Source: Oegoconia quadripuncta (Eukaryota; Arthropoda; Insecta; Lepidoptera; Autostichidae). From it: a stretch of DNA of 64,000 nucleotides. The position numbers and the translations under genes are program-made. The DNA lies in assembly GCA_949316235.1 (NCBI GenBank), contig OX438747.1, positions 25,362,618 through 25,426,617 of the forward strand, given 5' to 3'. Positions 53,631-64,000 of this stretch are shown piece after piece. The notes under the pieces are model-generated. The model saw nothing but the letters and a program-made list of their open reading frames with translations, did not search any database and was not told where the DNA came from. How positions within the stretch are numbered: position 1 is the first letter of the stretch; each line of letters starts with the position of its first letter.

Positions 53631-54340
53631 TATATATAGATGTAATAATTGTTGCTGATCCTAAATAAAGAAAATAATAGTTTGTATGAACGAGCACAAT
53701 ACATTATAGTAAAAATGTGAATATGAAGTGAGACGATTTGTTAAGACCTAAGAAGTCCAACGATACCAAACCTAACTATAAAACAATTTTCCTATTCAAT
53801 CGCCTTGAGGTAGGCTTCAAAACTGGACTGTCTGAAGCAGGCATCAACAGAGGCATCTATCGCGATTCACCACCGTGAAAAACGAAAACGGTCGACTTCC
53901 AAACCAATAGCAATCTACACCCGTCCGGTCAAGGTCGCCATTCGCTCACCGCACGACCGTCGCTTACGACCGACCAGTTCCGCGATACACTTTACGCCAC
54001 TGACACACTTCCGCGTGCGTACCGTTATCCGACCTCCTTACGCGCCTATATCCGTCTCTTTCACTCTCGTTTGTGCCGTATACGCCGTTTCGCTTGGCGC
54101 GCGACAAATTTTCGATGCGGGCGCAGCGTGTGGGTTGGCCTAAAAATGAAATTCGTGATACGATTTTTTTTTTGAGAATCCGCTTGTGCAGGGTATGTCG
54201 GTCATTGGGTCACGTGGTTTATGGTATTTACGTTGCAGCGGTTTGGATTGATTTAAGCCCGTAATTATCTAAGTTAAGTAGGTACATATGAATGAGTGGC
54301 GAGGGCATTGTCACAGGCTTTGAAAAGCGAATCTAATGAC
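53631..54340. other. Unassigned, with a GC-richer block at 53880-54130
   Basis: CGCGATACACTTTACGCCAC, CGCGCCTATATCCGTCTCTT and CGCTTGGCGCGCGACAAATT stand out from the AT-rich setting. It may be promoter-like, but no transcript signal is clear. Confidence 0.25.
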
Positions 54341-54369
54341 TTATGGTAATGTGCTTTTTGACATGTTTC

Positions 54370-55070
54370 CTTACACTTTCAGTTTTTTATACAAAACTGG
54401 GTCGAGATTGTCGTAAGCAAATGGTTGAACCATTCAATTTATGGCAAAATTACATTTCAAAACCAGCACAGCAAAATGAAAAAACAATGCAACAAACACA
54501 GGCACAGAAGTCGAGAATTGCCTTGATGTGACAGACACAATACAGATTCTCTATGCAATGAAGTACAGATGTTCCTGGAAGACGTCCATTTAGACCATTT
54601 TTAGGGTATATGACGGTGCTTCAGTGTACTTCCCGAGCCTTGAACAGGAGTACCTGCCCGTGAATGAATCATTATTGCGACTAGGCATATCCCAAAACAT
54701 GCAGTGCAAAATAAAAGGACCTAACAAACTCATTCAGGTCTGGTTTTGTACAAAGACAAAACTCAGCTCACGTTTCATGGCAAGTAAATTGTATTTATGG
54801 CAAGAAATTAACAAGTAATGCGTTAGGTCGTTACATCTTGGATGCATCATACCTTTATCCCAAACGAGATGCTCAGACATATCCCAAACATTTGGGTGTT
54901 AAGTTTAATGCCTGAAACAATATCCACGATTCACCTTTTGAAATGAGCCCATTCCTATTGTAAGATGCAAGTCTATGGATGTTTTAAAACGGTTTTATTT
55001 TTTGTTATGAAGTCCCTTAGTCACCTTTTACGACATCCACGAGAAAGAAAATACTACATTCTTGGGGTCT
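54370..55070 (+). pseudogene. Broken ORF, possibly a piggyBac-like transposase remnant
   Basis: Pieces in different frames read KLGRDCRKQMVEPFNLWQNY, then SLEQEYLPVNESLLRLGISQ and LGRYILDASYLYPKRDA. The EYLPVNESLL stretch resembles the EY-x-VDESLL block of piggyBac transposases. Stops and shifts interrupt every frame. No terminal repeats or TTAA duplication were found, so this is a weak call. Confidence 0.25.
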
Positions 55071-55500
55071 TCAAGAGTTTGGTGAATAAGAATAACTATC
55101 TATTGAGATGGCGTGCTTCAAAGCCCAGGGAAAAACGTTTAGACCTTGGAAAAACGCAAAGCCGCGATTTTTTTGAAACATTTCATAAATTGTTGTAAAT
55201 GTAGTAAAGTGTCTTTAAATAAAATGCTCAATTTATATGGGTATTTCTTTTAATTCAAAATATTTTGGGGAAATTATTTGGGGAAAAAATATTAGTTCTT
55301 ATTTTTATTTCTTAAGCAATGCCGCTCGATGACATTTTCAGCTAAAAACACATACATGCCTAACTATAACATGCTTAGTTTTTTATCCATCAATGAATGA
55401 ATGAACTGTGTTTAACAAAAGTCTACCTAATTAAAGATCAGTTAGTATTCATTGTTATTTTTGTGTGCAATAAAGAATTTAATAATAATAATAATAATAT
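55071..55500. other. Unassigned, ending in short AAT repeats
   Basis: AATAATAATAATAATATAAA lies at 55481-55502, just before a SINE-A tail. Confidence 0.3.
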
Positions 55501-55502
55501 AA

Positions 55503-55712
55503 ATAAATAAATATCCTTGACATACACACAGCGCCATCTAGTTCCACTTTAAGCAACTATAGGCTTGTGTTGTGGATACCAGATGGTTGATATACTACAT
55601 AAATACATATTTTTTTGTAAATAAATACTTATTATACATGAAAACATCCATAACTCGGGTACACATGTCCGTATTCATCACACAAACATATGCCCCTAGC
55701 GGGATTCGAACC
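55503..55712 (-). mobile_element. SINE-A copy cut in its head by a LINE
   Basis: Tail and body as usual (ATACCAGATGGTTGATATAC, GTACACATGTCCGTATTCAT), broken inside the B box at GGGATTCGAACC, where a TAA run begins. Confidence 0.85.
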
Positions 55713-55743
<31 letters not shown>

Positions 55744-56190
55744 ACTATAACAGACCAGATATAACTATACATGACAAACAGAATGAAACTGCCTTCATTA
55801 TTGACATAGCCATTCCTAACACCCACAATATCCACCACCATTACCGAAAAACTCTCAAAATATAAGGACCTAGCAATAGCAATTCAATCCCAATGGAAAG
55901 TAAAGAAAGTGCATATTGTACCTGTAGTATTGTCTTCGACCGGTATCATACCGTATTCAGCAATAGCCTAAATACGATAAACTTGCCTACTTCAATCTCT
56001 TACACATTACAAAAAGCTACCATTCTGAACACTTGTCGTATCACTCGCAAGTTCCTAACAACATCCATCATCATTGCCATCAATAATAGTCCCTCAACAC
56101 TTGGCTAAGGCCCCTGCGGAGCGGTATATTCACCTTTTTCGGAAGAAAAAGAGATGAAGAACAATTTAAAATAATAATAATAATAAGATA
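55713..56190 (+). mobile_element. R4/Dong-like LINE 3' fragment in TAA repeats
   Basis: Between (ATA)n at 55713-55742 and (AAT)n at 56170-56186, two frames read HYNRPDITIHDKQNETAFII, then DIAIPNTHNIHHHYRKTLKI and, after one shift near 55863, KDLAIAIQSQWKVKKVHIVP and VVLSSTGIIPYSAIA. The order RPD...DIAIP followed by a W and VxVVPVV block is that of the restriction-like endonuclease at the C-terminus of R2/R4-group LINEs. Flanking TAA repeats fit the known preference of Dong. Confidence 0.7.
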
Positions 56191-56339
56191 CAAATTAGTA
56201 ATAGGGTTTTCTAAAAATCTAGACTAAGCTATAATTTCTTTAGGCTTAGTTATTCAAAATTACAGCTCTAATATGCCTCTATAAGATAGCAACGATATAA
56301 GTCGGTTCTGAATTATGTCTAACTAAGCTAATTTTTTAC

Positions 56340-56400
56340 TATCTTCGACCACATTGTCACTTTCCATCAGATGAGATTGTGGTCAAATGCGTAGGTATCT
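56340..56400 (+). mobile_element. LINE L3 3' scrap
   Basis: ATCTTCGACCACATTGTCAC, TTTCCATCAGATGAGATTGT and GGTCAAATGCG. Another scrap lies at 57110-57150. Confidence 0.65.
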
Positions 56401-56479
56401 AGTTCTCCTTTGAGCTTATATTGGTTATGCATAGTGCATTGCTAAAATCTAGGTCTCATCAATAATACGCGCCGCACCT

Positions 56480-56790
56480 AAAACGAAATGTCAAAATCAA
56501 AAATCAAAATCAAAAAATGCTTTATTTTGTAGGTACACAGGCTACACTTAAAATAGTCAGATTTTACATTTTTTAATCTACTGCTTGTTCAAAAGCCAAA
56601 TTTCCTTGTTGCTCTTAAAAAAAAAGGTTTTTATGTTACAAAATTATTAATTATTATTTTATATTATAATATTTCTTTATTAATTATGAAATAGCCTGGT
56701 TCCGCGAACGGGCTGTTCATGTCCTTATATGTTTATCATCTAAATTATCTGATATTTTATAATATGCTTTCTTAATAAGTTGTACACACT
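56480..56790 (-). mobile_element. LINE 3' end, family L1a
   Basis: AAAATCAAAAAATGCTTTAT, GTAGGTACACAGGCTACACT, then ATTATGAAATAGCCTGGTTC and AATATGCTTTCTTAATAAGT. 3' UTR and the last codons only; part of the TTCTCAGG region is deleted. Confidence 0.85.
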
Positions 56791-56929
56791 ATACGCACTA
56801 TAAGATGTACACCTTGTATTTTGTAAAATATTTATCTTATGACGTCACTGGCTGTCCATGAATATAATCAGACGCTTTTGGCGGGAATTCGATAAGTGTG
56901 TGGCGTTTTTCGAGTGTATAGATCTCCTG

Positions 56930-57560
56930 TAGTGTAAACAGCTGGACCGATTTTGAAGGGCAAGGTGTCGTTCGATTTGTTTTGATCTCTGGAGTATTAG
57001 GATACATTTTATAGTAAAATATCCAATATGGCGCCGGTAAAATACAAAATATGCTGTCGGGTTTTTTGGTTTTTAATTACTTAATTGTATACATATTTTA
57101 TTAAAAACTGGTTTCGCGTTTGACCACAATCTCACCTGATGGAAAGTGTCGATGTATGCTGCAATTTGTATAGGTATTTAGTTTCTGTCAAACAACAAAA
57201 CTCTTTATAAATCCGCATATTGTTATGGGAGGGTACGGAACCCTACACTGCAGGCCAGACACGCAGTTGGCCGATTTTTAGTCTAAAACTGGTAATTGCA
57301 AGATGTTTCTTTTAAATCGATTCGGCCACTTCCAAGAGCACGGCACAGATGGTTTATTACCCGACGGCCTCAAAAAGGGGGGTTATGTTTTTGGAGAGTC
57401 TGTATGTATGTACAGATTTCTGTGTTACCTCCTGTACCCTAAACGACTCGAACTATTTTGAAGTGCAAGGTGTCGTTCGATTCGTCTTGATCGAATGTTA
57501 TAGGATACATTTTAAACATGGCGTCCGCAAAATGCTAATTAATATTGGGTTTTTTACCTA
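56930..57560. repeat. Dispersed repeat Y, two related pieces
   Basis: ACAGCTGGACCGATTTTGAA, GGCAAGGTGTCGTTCGATTT and GGATACATTTTATAG (56930-57060) recur as GAACTATTTTGAAGTGCAAG, GTGTCGTTCGATTCGTCTTG and GGATACATTTTAAACATGGC (57440-57530). The class is unknown; similar text occurs in nanos intron 2. Confidence 0.65.
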
Positions 57561-57582
57561 TGAAATTGGAGTTTTTATTTCT

Positions 57583-57942
57583 TTGTTAATCATATGTACC
57601 AATTCCTGCGATTTTCAAAGCTATATCCAAATTTGTTTTTTATTTGGAAAATGGTATATTATTACTGGGCTAAATCACATAATAAAAAAAAAATTAAACA
57701 GAGCTCTTTTCATGTGCTTCCCATAATCATTTCTTAGATTCGCTGAAACTTTTATAAAGCGGTTACTTTTAAAAATTAACGCTGCCTATACTTAACTTAA
57801 TGTTATCCGATAATACACATAAAGTTTACCTAAATTTGGATTTGCCGTTCCCAAAAAAAAAACAAAAATGTTTGTATGGAGAAAACAGTCTTAATGAAAT
57901 TCTTCGTACAAAACGCCAATTTCATAGGTAAGGACCTAATAT
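57583..57942. repeat. Dispersed repeat X, second copy
   Basis: It matches 5937-6330 nearly base for base, ending together at CATAGGTAAGGACCTAATA. Confidence 0.75.
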
Positions 57943-58330
57943 ACGGTTTTTTGGTTTTTTAATACTTAAATAGTTAGTTACTATTGAGTTTACAGCGGGT
58001 TCTCTAAATTTTCAATATATTATTGCACTATACCGTTAAATTTGGCCTGGTCTGTAGACAAACGGGTAAGCGAACCAGAAAAGTTCCGTCGGCACATTTG
58101 ACAGTGGGACAACTTATTTTAGCGACAATAATTGTAAAAACTAATTCGACTGTCATAAAAACATTGTCAGTTACGAGCCGGCTCCTTTGATCCTACGGAT
58201 TCCGAATTGCCTAACACAAGCTGTTTGTGCGTGTACCGTTAGAGGATAACGAGTTTTTTTTGGGAGTGGACGCGCCGGTCGTCTCTGAGTTTGGGTGGTA
58301 AGTGCGAGTGTGAGAAAAGGTCACCGGTAG
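57943..58330. other. Unassigned stretch
   Basis: AAACGGGTAAGCGAACC and GAGTTTGGGTGGTAAGTGCG are not matched elsewhere in the window. No gene is supported. Confidence 0.25.
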
Positions 58331-58339
58331 ATAAGATAA

Positions 58340-59010
58340 AATCAAGATAAACTTCCAGGTCACATAACTCGCCTCCGCAAAGTCAGTAATTCATTCAAAG
58401 GGTAATGTATAAATACAATCTTTGTTTTACAAAAACGAGCCGTTCGCGCTGTTTATCAGTTGAGACCTGCAGTGTCACTTAGAGATAGGTTTAAAGTGTA
58501 TAACATTCTAAAAAGTCAAAAAATATATAGCATCATTTAGGAAAAATAGTGATAAACATGATGTCAATACAAGAAATAAAGATAAACTTGCAGGTCACAT
58601 AAGTCGCCTCCGGAAAGTCAGTAATTCATTCAAAAGTATACGCTTTTTCAATAAGGTTCCACTTGATATACGAAATCTTCCTCTCAATAAATTTAAAGAT
58701 ACTATATAAAACAGAAACTTATTAACAACGCATATTATAAAATATCAGACTATTTAGACGATAATCATCCTTGGACATAATCAGATCGTTCGCATGCCAG
58801 GTTATTTCACAATTAATAATTAAATATAAAACCTTTATGTAAAATCAAAGCCTGATTTTAAAAGAGCAAACCCTTCGAGTTTCTCGCTTGTTCTTCTCAG
58901 GGGAAAATTGCATTTTGAACAAGCAGTAGCTTAAAAAATTTAAAATTGACTGAAGTGTACTCTGTGTATCTACAAATAAAGCATTTTGACTTTGACTTTG
59001 ACTGTTAAAT
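58340..59010 (+). mobile_element. LINE L1a with internal rearrangement
   Basis: The segment AAACTTCCAGGTCACATAAC to TCAGTAATTCATTCAAAGGG (58350-58400) is met again at 58585-58637, with the KRAVRAVYQL-encoding part in between. Part of the element has thus been duplicated or joined out of order. The 3' UTR and a (GACTTT)n-type tail follow. Confidence 0.85.
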
Positions 59011-59184
59011 ACTGTTCTTCCTACATATTTTAACCACTGAAGAAAAACATAGAATCATGTGTGCGTACGGCACGCAATATAACCTCCACTTCCTTAAAAA
59101 GAAGTCCCCATCATTCATAGTTTAGCAATGAATCGCATTGAGTTTAAAACTGTTCTCTATGTCTGTATTTATTTAATTATCACT
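59011..59184. other. Short unassigned spacer
   Basis: Nothing recognised. Confidence 0.25.
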
Positions 59185-59697
59185 AGCTTCCGCCCGCGGC
59201 TTCGCCTGCGTGGAATAACTTTATCGCGGATTTTTTATATCCCGCGATAACTACTCATTTTATCGGGATAAAATATCCTATGCTTTAATCCAGGATATAT
59301 TCTACCTCTATACCAAATTTAATCCAAATCCGTTCGTCCGTTCGAGCAACAAACAAATAAAGGTACAAAGAAACATCCAAACTTTCGTGTTTATAATATT
59401 AGTTAGATTGTTAGGACAAGACCGTTAACATAATATCGTATGTTTATAAAAATATTCTATGTTTTAATCCAGTGTGTGTTTTATATATGTACCAAATTTT
59501 ATTCGAATCCGTTCATCCGTTTCACCGTGATTGACCAACAAATAAACATGTAAACTTTCGCATTCATAATACAAGTTAAATTATTTATATATAAACTAGT
59601 TTTCTGCCCGCGACTCTGCGGGGGGGTTAACTTTATCGCGGAAATTTGTTTATACCGAGGGAACTACTCAATTTATCGGGATAAAAAGTATCCAATT
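59185..59697 (+). repeat. H2 repeats, three pieces in a row
   Basis: 59185-59407 is a full-type copy (CTAGCTTCCGCCCGCGGCTT to ATAATATTAGTTAGAT). 59440-59580 is a partial copy (TGTACCAAATTTTATTCGAA). 59590-59697 is the first part of a third (TTTCTGCCCGCGACTCTGCG), stopped by a SINE-B. Confidence 0.8.
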
Positions 59698-60030
59698 TTT
59701 TTTTTATGCACGACGGGTTCGTACTTGACTTCAATCACACCTGATGTTAAGTGAAGATGAGGTCGAAGGTGGAAGCGTACTAACCCGGAAACCCCAACAC
59801 ATTTGGGGGACTGGCTATCTTATCTCTGACAACCGGAACACAACAATGCTATTAACATTGCTGCTTGGCGGCAGATTTAGATAAGATGGTGGTAGCTAGC
59901 CAGGCGGACATTTTAATATGCCCAACCACCAACCAAACCGAGTACTTAAACATGTACCCCGCTGGGGATCGAACCCGCGACCTCCGAATCGTAAACTCAG
60001 TGTTGTTTACATTGAGCCACGGAGGCGATT
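59698..60030 (-). mobile_element. SINE-B copy inserted in an H2 repeat
   Basis: In complement: CGCCTCCGTGGCTCAATGTA, B box GGTTCGATCCCC, GCCTGGCTAGCTACCACCAT, GGGGGACT-type segment complete, end TGCATAAAAAAAAAA. It is one of the most complete copies and is bordered by H2 text on both sides. Confidence 0.9.
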
Positions 60031-60044
60031 AAATGTGTTAATAC

Positions 60045-60175
60045 CAAAGTTGTTCCACGCAGGCGAAGCCGCGGGTGGAAAGCTAGTTATATATAAATTG
60101 AAAATTTAGAAAACCAACAGATTGCGCAACAAACAAACAAATATACAAACCTTCGCATTTATAATATGAGTTAGA
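60045..60175 (-). repeat. H2 repeat, inverted piece
   Basis: GTTCCACGCAGGCGAAGCCG and GGGTGGAAAGCTAGTTATAT are the reverse of the H2 start; the following CAAACCTTCGCATTTATAAT is an H2 end in + orientation. The junctions suggest two joined copies. Confidence 0.65.
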
Positions 60176-60370
60176 AATTAGATATCAAGAAAATGAAATC
60201 ACAAACGAAAACAGGGATAATTAGATATTATGGCGAATGCAGTGATGTCACAAAAGGACTCCATCTCAGCATTTGCTACAGCGCTGGTTTTCAGAGGAGC
60301 CCAACGTCAGGAGCAAGTTGCACTACTTGCATAAATACATACATATAAGTAAATATAACATAAGTAAATA
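60176..60370. other. Short unassigned stretch
   Basis: Nothing recognised. Confidence 0.25.
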
Positions 60371-60374
60371 ATAA

Positions 60375-60535
60375 ATAAATAAGTATCCTTGGACATACAA
60401 ACAATGCCATCTAGTTCCACATTAAGCAACTATAGGCTTGTGTTGTGGATACCAGATGGTTGACATACAAAATACATTACACACACATACATAAATAGTT
60501 ATTATAAATGAAAAAAAAATCCATAAAATAACAGT
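60375..60535 (-). mobile_element. SINE-A tail and part of body
   Basis: AAGTATCCTTGGACATACAA, GATACCAGATGGTTGACATA, then a short CACACA insertion and AAAATCCATAAA. The head is absent. Confidence 0.8.
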
Positions 60536-60554
60536 TGCACATAATTTAATCTAA

Positions 60555-60700
60555 CATGAATCATCTTCATCATATCAGACAGAAGACATCAACTGCTGAA
60601 CATATGCCTCTGCTGAACATAGGCCTCTCCTATACATGTCCACCTTGTAAGTGGACATTATTTTGAAAATTACCATTTTTGACTTTGACTTTGACTTTGA
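60555..60700. mobile_element. RTE/SINE scrap with GACTTT repeats
   Basis: CATCATATCAGACAGAAGAC, CATCAACTGCTGAACATATG and AGGCCTCTCCTATACATGTC, then TGACTTTGACTTTGACTTTG, a LINE-like tail. Confidence 0.55.
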
Positions 60701-60716
60701 CCAGTGGTTTACCTTA

Positions 60717-60822
60717 TGACGACCTATTGGTGTAGTGGTTAGAAACGCTGCCTGCCATTCCAAAAGGTCGCGGATTCGAATCCCTCGAGGGGCATATGTT
60801 TCTATAATGAATACGGATATTT
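60717..60822 (+). mobile_element. SINE-A head only
   Basis: ACGACCTATTGGTGTAGTGG, GGTCGCGGATTCGAATCCCT and AATGAATACGGATATTTTT; broken at about 60822. Confidence 0.8.
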
Positions 60823-61001
60823 TTCAGTTGACGAGTATTTCGATTTTACTAAATAGTCCAGTAAGGACACACTTATAATTTCCTATAATCTTAAAGGCCG
60901 TGATTTTTTGCACTTGGATACCTGTCAGTAATAGAATGAATATGTTTTCTAACAAATCGGTAGTTTGCTTTAGATAAAGTATAGGTAGGTATATAGTATT
61001 G

Positions 61002-61210
61002 ACGACCTGCTTGGTGTAGAGATCTATTCGAACTATGACTGCAATACCAAAAGGTCGCGGGTTCGAATCCCGATAGGGGCATATGTGTGTATGATGAATA
61101 CAGATATGTGTACCCGAGTTATGGATGATTTTCATTTATATATGCTTTTATTTACAAAAAAAATGTATTTTAGTATGTCAACCATCTGGTATCCACAAAA
61201 CAAGCCTTAT
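61002..61210 (+). mobile_element. SINE-A copy, tail cut short
   Basis: GACGACCTGCTTGGTGTAGA, GGTCGCGGGTTCGAATCCCG, GTATGATGAATACAGATATG, CAACCATCTGGTATCCACAA. The last part is lost at about 61210, near a SINE-B scrap (GGGGACTGGCTATCTTATCT) at 61228-61256. Confidence 0.85.
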
Positions 61211-61256
61211 ATAGCCTATATTATTTTGGGGACTGGCTATCTTATCTCTGACAATG

Positions 61257-61860
61257 CTGTTTTCGCGAATTTGAAATTGTCGATAATTTGCAATTTAATT
61301 TCAGGGAGGGGGTGCAATTTATTTTCATTTAATTTTATGTAACCATACGTACACAAGCGTATATTGTTTAACATATGGATAACTGTAATTGGCGATAGTT
61401 TTAGTCATATGCATTGTAATACGTTACTTTTGTAATAAGCTGTTGTTATCCTGAATTATTTAATTAATAAATCTTAATTAACCCATTGATGCTCCACTGG
61501 AACGAATACACCCTCTTAAAGCAAAATATCTCCTCCTCCATCCTCGCTATATAAATGTTCAAGCCTAGATATTTTTAGTGTAATGCCCTTTTTCGACATG
61601 ACGGATTGGTTTTTATTTCATGCCGAAATACCATTTAAATATAAACAATTGCTTGAAGCATTATTATGTTAAATAGTCCCAAGGACGTATAACAAATAAG
61701 GACGGAACTCGCATTAGCATAACACTTGCACCCATGACTTATGCAAAGGGCTTGCCTTTATGCGTGAGTATAGAATAGTTATTATGTTCACTAATTACAA
61801 ATGAGATGGATCGTTTGAGAACGAGAGTCGCCGACATAGCATTGGATGCTTATTAGATTA
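61257..61860. other. Unassigned AT-rich stretch
   Basis: No gene or repeat recognised. Confidence 0.25.
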
Positions 61861-61865
61861 GATAG

Positions 61866-62172
61866 CTTAAACAACACAGGGTTTAGGAATCGGAGTTCGC
61901 GGGTTCGATCCGCAGGGTACATGTTTAGTACTCGGTTTGGCTGGTGGGCATTAAATGTCCGCCTGGCTAGCTACCACCATCTTATCAAAATCTGCCGTCA
62001 AGCAGCAATGTTAATAGCATTGTTGTGTTCCAGTTGTCAAAGATAAGATAATAAGATAAGTCCCCCAAATGTGTTGGGGTTTCGGGGTCAGTACGCTTCC
62101 ACCTTCGACCTCATCTTCACTTAACATCAGGTTTGATTGAGGCCAAGTACTGACCCGTTATGCATAAAAAAA
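61866..62172 (+). mobile_element. SINE-B copy
   Basis: AACAACACAGGGTTTAGGAA, B-box region GGTTCGATCCGC, CCGCCTGGCTAGCTACCACC, end CTGACCCGTTATGCATAAAA. Small deletions in the GGTAGGGCATTT part. Confidence 0.85.
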
Positions 62173-62179
62173 GGAAAAA

Positions 62180-62515
62180 AAAGTCATTCAAAATTTGCCT
62201 TTAAATAAATTTAAAACCACCTTTAACTGAAACTATGAACCATAGGCTGTTATAAAATTTCTGACCATCTGGATGATAAGAATGCGTGGAGATGAACCGC
62301 TCGGCAATATCCAGTATATTGTATTCTTATTTTTTTTTTGTCGAATTGTAAATTGTATAAATACTTATTTAAAAAGAGCAACCCCTGAGTTTCTTGATCG
62401 TTCTTCTCTGGGGAGACTGCCTAGTGAATGAGCGATAATTGTATGTCATGACGATTTCAAATGTTATTCTTATACGAAATAAAATTGAATTTCATTTGAT
62501 TTCATTTACTCTGTA
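62180..62515 (+). mobile_element. LINE 3' end, family L1b
   Basis: The frame remnant SFKICL-NKFKTTFN is followed by GCTGTTATAAAATTTCTGAC, CTGAGTTTCTTGATCGTTCT, GAATGAGCGATAATTGTATG and a GAATTTCATTTGATTTCATT tail. It pairs with the 51145-51500 ORF type. Confidence 0.75.
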
Positions 62516-62684
62516 TTTAAAAACATATCTTAATACATATATCCAATGATGGCCCATTGGATGGTATAATCTGAGTCAGTCATTTGTTTTCTCGGGGTTT
62601 TGCTAAATTTTCAATCTGGGCGCACGGCAGCGACCTCGCTAAGTCGAGCGAAAAACAGCCGTAATCCTTTCCACTATTACTATG

Positions 62685-62975
62685 CGCAAAGGGTCTACAC
62701 TTGATCTCAATCACACCTGATGTTAAATGAAGATGAAGACGGAGGTTGAAACGTATTAACCTAGAAACCCCAACTTCTTCGGGCACTTGCTATCTTATCT
62801 CTGACAGACGGAACACAACAATGCTGTTAACATTGCTGTTTGGCGGCCGACTTAGATAAGATGGTGGTACCTAGCCAGGCGGACATTTGAAATGCCCTAC
62901 CACCAACCAAACCGAGTACAAAGCATGTACCCCGTTGTACTATTTTGATTTTTTACATTGACCCACGGAGGCGGT
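62685..62975 (-). mobile_element. SINE-B copy, head damaged
   Basis: GCGCAAAGGGTCTACACTTG, CACACCTGATGTTAAATGAA, CCTACCACCAACCAAACCGA and ACCCACGGAGGCGGT. The B-box region is replaced by about 15 AT-rich bases. Confidence 0.85.
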
Positions 62976-63400
62976 CATAAATAATCATTTCATAATTATT
63001 ATCTTCATAATTAATAATCATTAAATTAAATGAAACTTTGATCCATTTCGTAAACACACGAAAGAATCTTGCTAAAATGTAACACAAACCGTTACACGAA
63101 AACTTCCATAGCGCTCCCTAAGTTGAAGGCAAACATCCTTCCGAAGCAGTCGAAAAAAAAACAAAAAACTCCAAAACGCATCGGACCGTTTCCCGGGGTC
63201 GTTGTCCTTTAGTTTTTTTTCCTGGGATAGCCCGGGAATCCGTCGGTTTACAGTTACGCTCCTTGGCGGCGCCTACTAATTGTTTGGAACTCGATCGAAA
63301 CTCACGATACTAAATGATGAAATTGTCAACACTTAATTTTTTAAACCATTCCATTTCATAGTGTTATTCCGTGTATTTTATGTATGTTATACTTAATATT
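62976..63400. other. Unassigned stretch
   Basis: CGTTTCCCGGGGTCGTTGTC near 63187 is GC-richer. No gene is supported. Confidence 0.25.
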
Positions 63401-63504
63401 CGTATGTATTGAAATATGTACATATTTATGTATTTATGTACTTATTAGTATGTAGTTACATTTATATTCAATTAGGTTTTTTTTATCTATCATATTTATC
63501 CATT

Positions 63505-63700
63505 TTTTTAGATTGTGCACGTCTTATCTGCCTATTCCAGACATATCTCTCTTTCGTAGGTCTGCTGGAAGAAATTTCATTGTAGAAATAAGCAGAACCT
63601 GTTGTGCGTCTCTATTATGTTGTATCTGTATGTTTTTTTCTTGTGTGCAATAAATGATAAATAAAAAATAAAAATAAATAAATAAAATAAACACTGTAAT
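63505..63700 (+). mobile_element. LINE 3' end (L4-related, + strand)
   Basis: GCACGTCTTATCTGCCTATT, GGTCTGCTGGAAGAAATTTC, then TTGTGTGCAATAAATGATAA and an AT-rich tail. The TGGAAGAAATT block is the reverse of that in 21905-22095. Confidence 0.65.
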
Positions 63701-63763
63701 CTTTTTTTAACATCGTCGAAACGGCTGACCCTTTTCAAACATGGTTAATTTCATCTTAAATCT

Positions 63764-64000
63764 AACTAATATTATAAATGCGAAAGTTTGGATGTTTGTT
63801 TGTTTGTTTGTTGCTCAATCACGGCGAAACGGACGAATGGATTTGAATGAAACTTGGTATACAGGTAGAACACACCCTGGATTAAAACATATGATACTTT
63901 TTATATTTATGAACAAATTTGCAGCAACTAAAAACGAGTGAAAATTATAAATCAAAAGAACATAAATAGATATGAAAACCCTTAAAACACGAGTATACGA
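63764..64000 (-). repeat. H2 repeat, cut by the window end
   Basis: CTAATATTATAAATGCGAAA, GAAACTTGGTATACAGGTAG, then CAACTAAAAACGAGTGAAAA and AGATATGAAAACCCTTAAAA. The last part is the reverse complement of 16480-16550, so both copies share the longer version of this family. Confidence 0.85.

Overview
This window looks like AT-rich nuclear DNA from a moth or butterfly (Lepidoptera). The case rests on a nanos zinc-finger gene split by introns, very high densities of tRNA-derived SINEs, 3' ends of non-LTR retrotransposons with (GATTTT)n tails, and lepidopteran-style interspersed repeats whose ends read TAATATTATAAATGCGAAAG. There is no operon structure and no bacterial or viral gene block. All matches were made by eye, so repeat edges are good to a few bases only and family names are mostly provisional.

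Only two host genes can be defended. The first is the 3' part of nanos on the + strand: an upstream coding exon (141-301), the exon with the complete double CCHC zinc finger (1341-1518), and the terminal exon (2895-3109). Splice phases agree across all three (0 between the first two, 1 between the last two). The 3' edge of the zinc-finger exon, including its splice donor, has been amplified into 11 head-to-tail units of exactly 89 bp (1455-2433). The second gene is the terminal exon of a C2H2 zinc-finger transcription factor on the - strand (about 39270-40715).

The rest is a dense mosaic of transposable elements. SINE-A (head GGTGTAGTGGTTAG, B box GGTTCGAATCCCG) and its relative SINE-C have about 20 copies together. 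SINE-B (B box GGTTCGATCCCC, ending in TGCATAAAAAA) has about 18 copies or pieces. There are truncated reverse-transcriptase C-termini from several LINE families, including one CR1/Jockey-like family, an RTE-like family and one R4/Dong-like piece set in TAA repeats. Several short inverted-repeat elements are present, as are 5S-rRNA-derived repeats and a 0.69 kb near-perfect foldback at 25374-26064. Several insertions are nested and can be ordered in time: SINE in SINE at 13.5-14.0 kb, SINE in MITE at 14.3-14.7 kb, LINE in the same MITE family at 45.2-46.1 kb, and MITE in RTE at 7.5-8.2 kb.

The most unusual feature is the nanos array. Every unit carries the same splice donor plus an AG that could act as an acceptor, so every inner unit could be read as a 66-nt, phase-preserving cassette exon encoding the C-terminal half of the second zinc knuckle. 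The foldback, a GATC-packed MITE and a TIR element carrying 5S sequence are the next most interesting.
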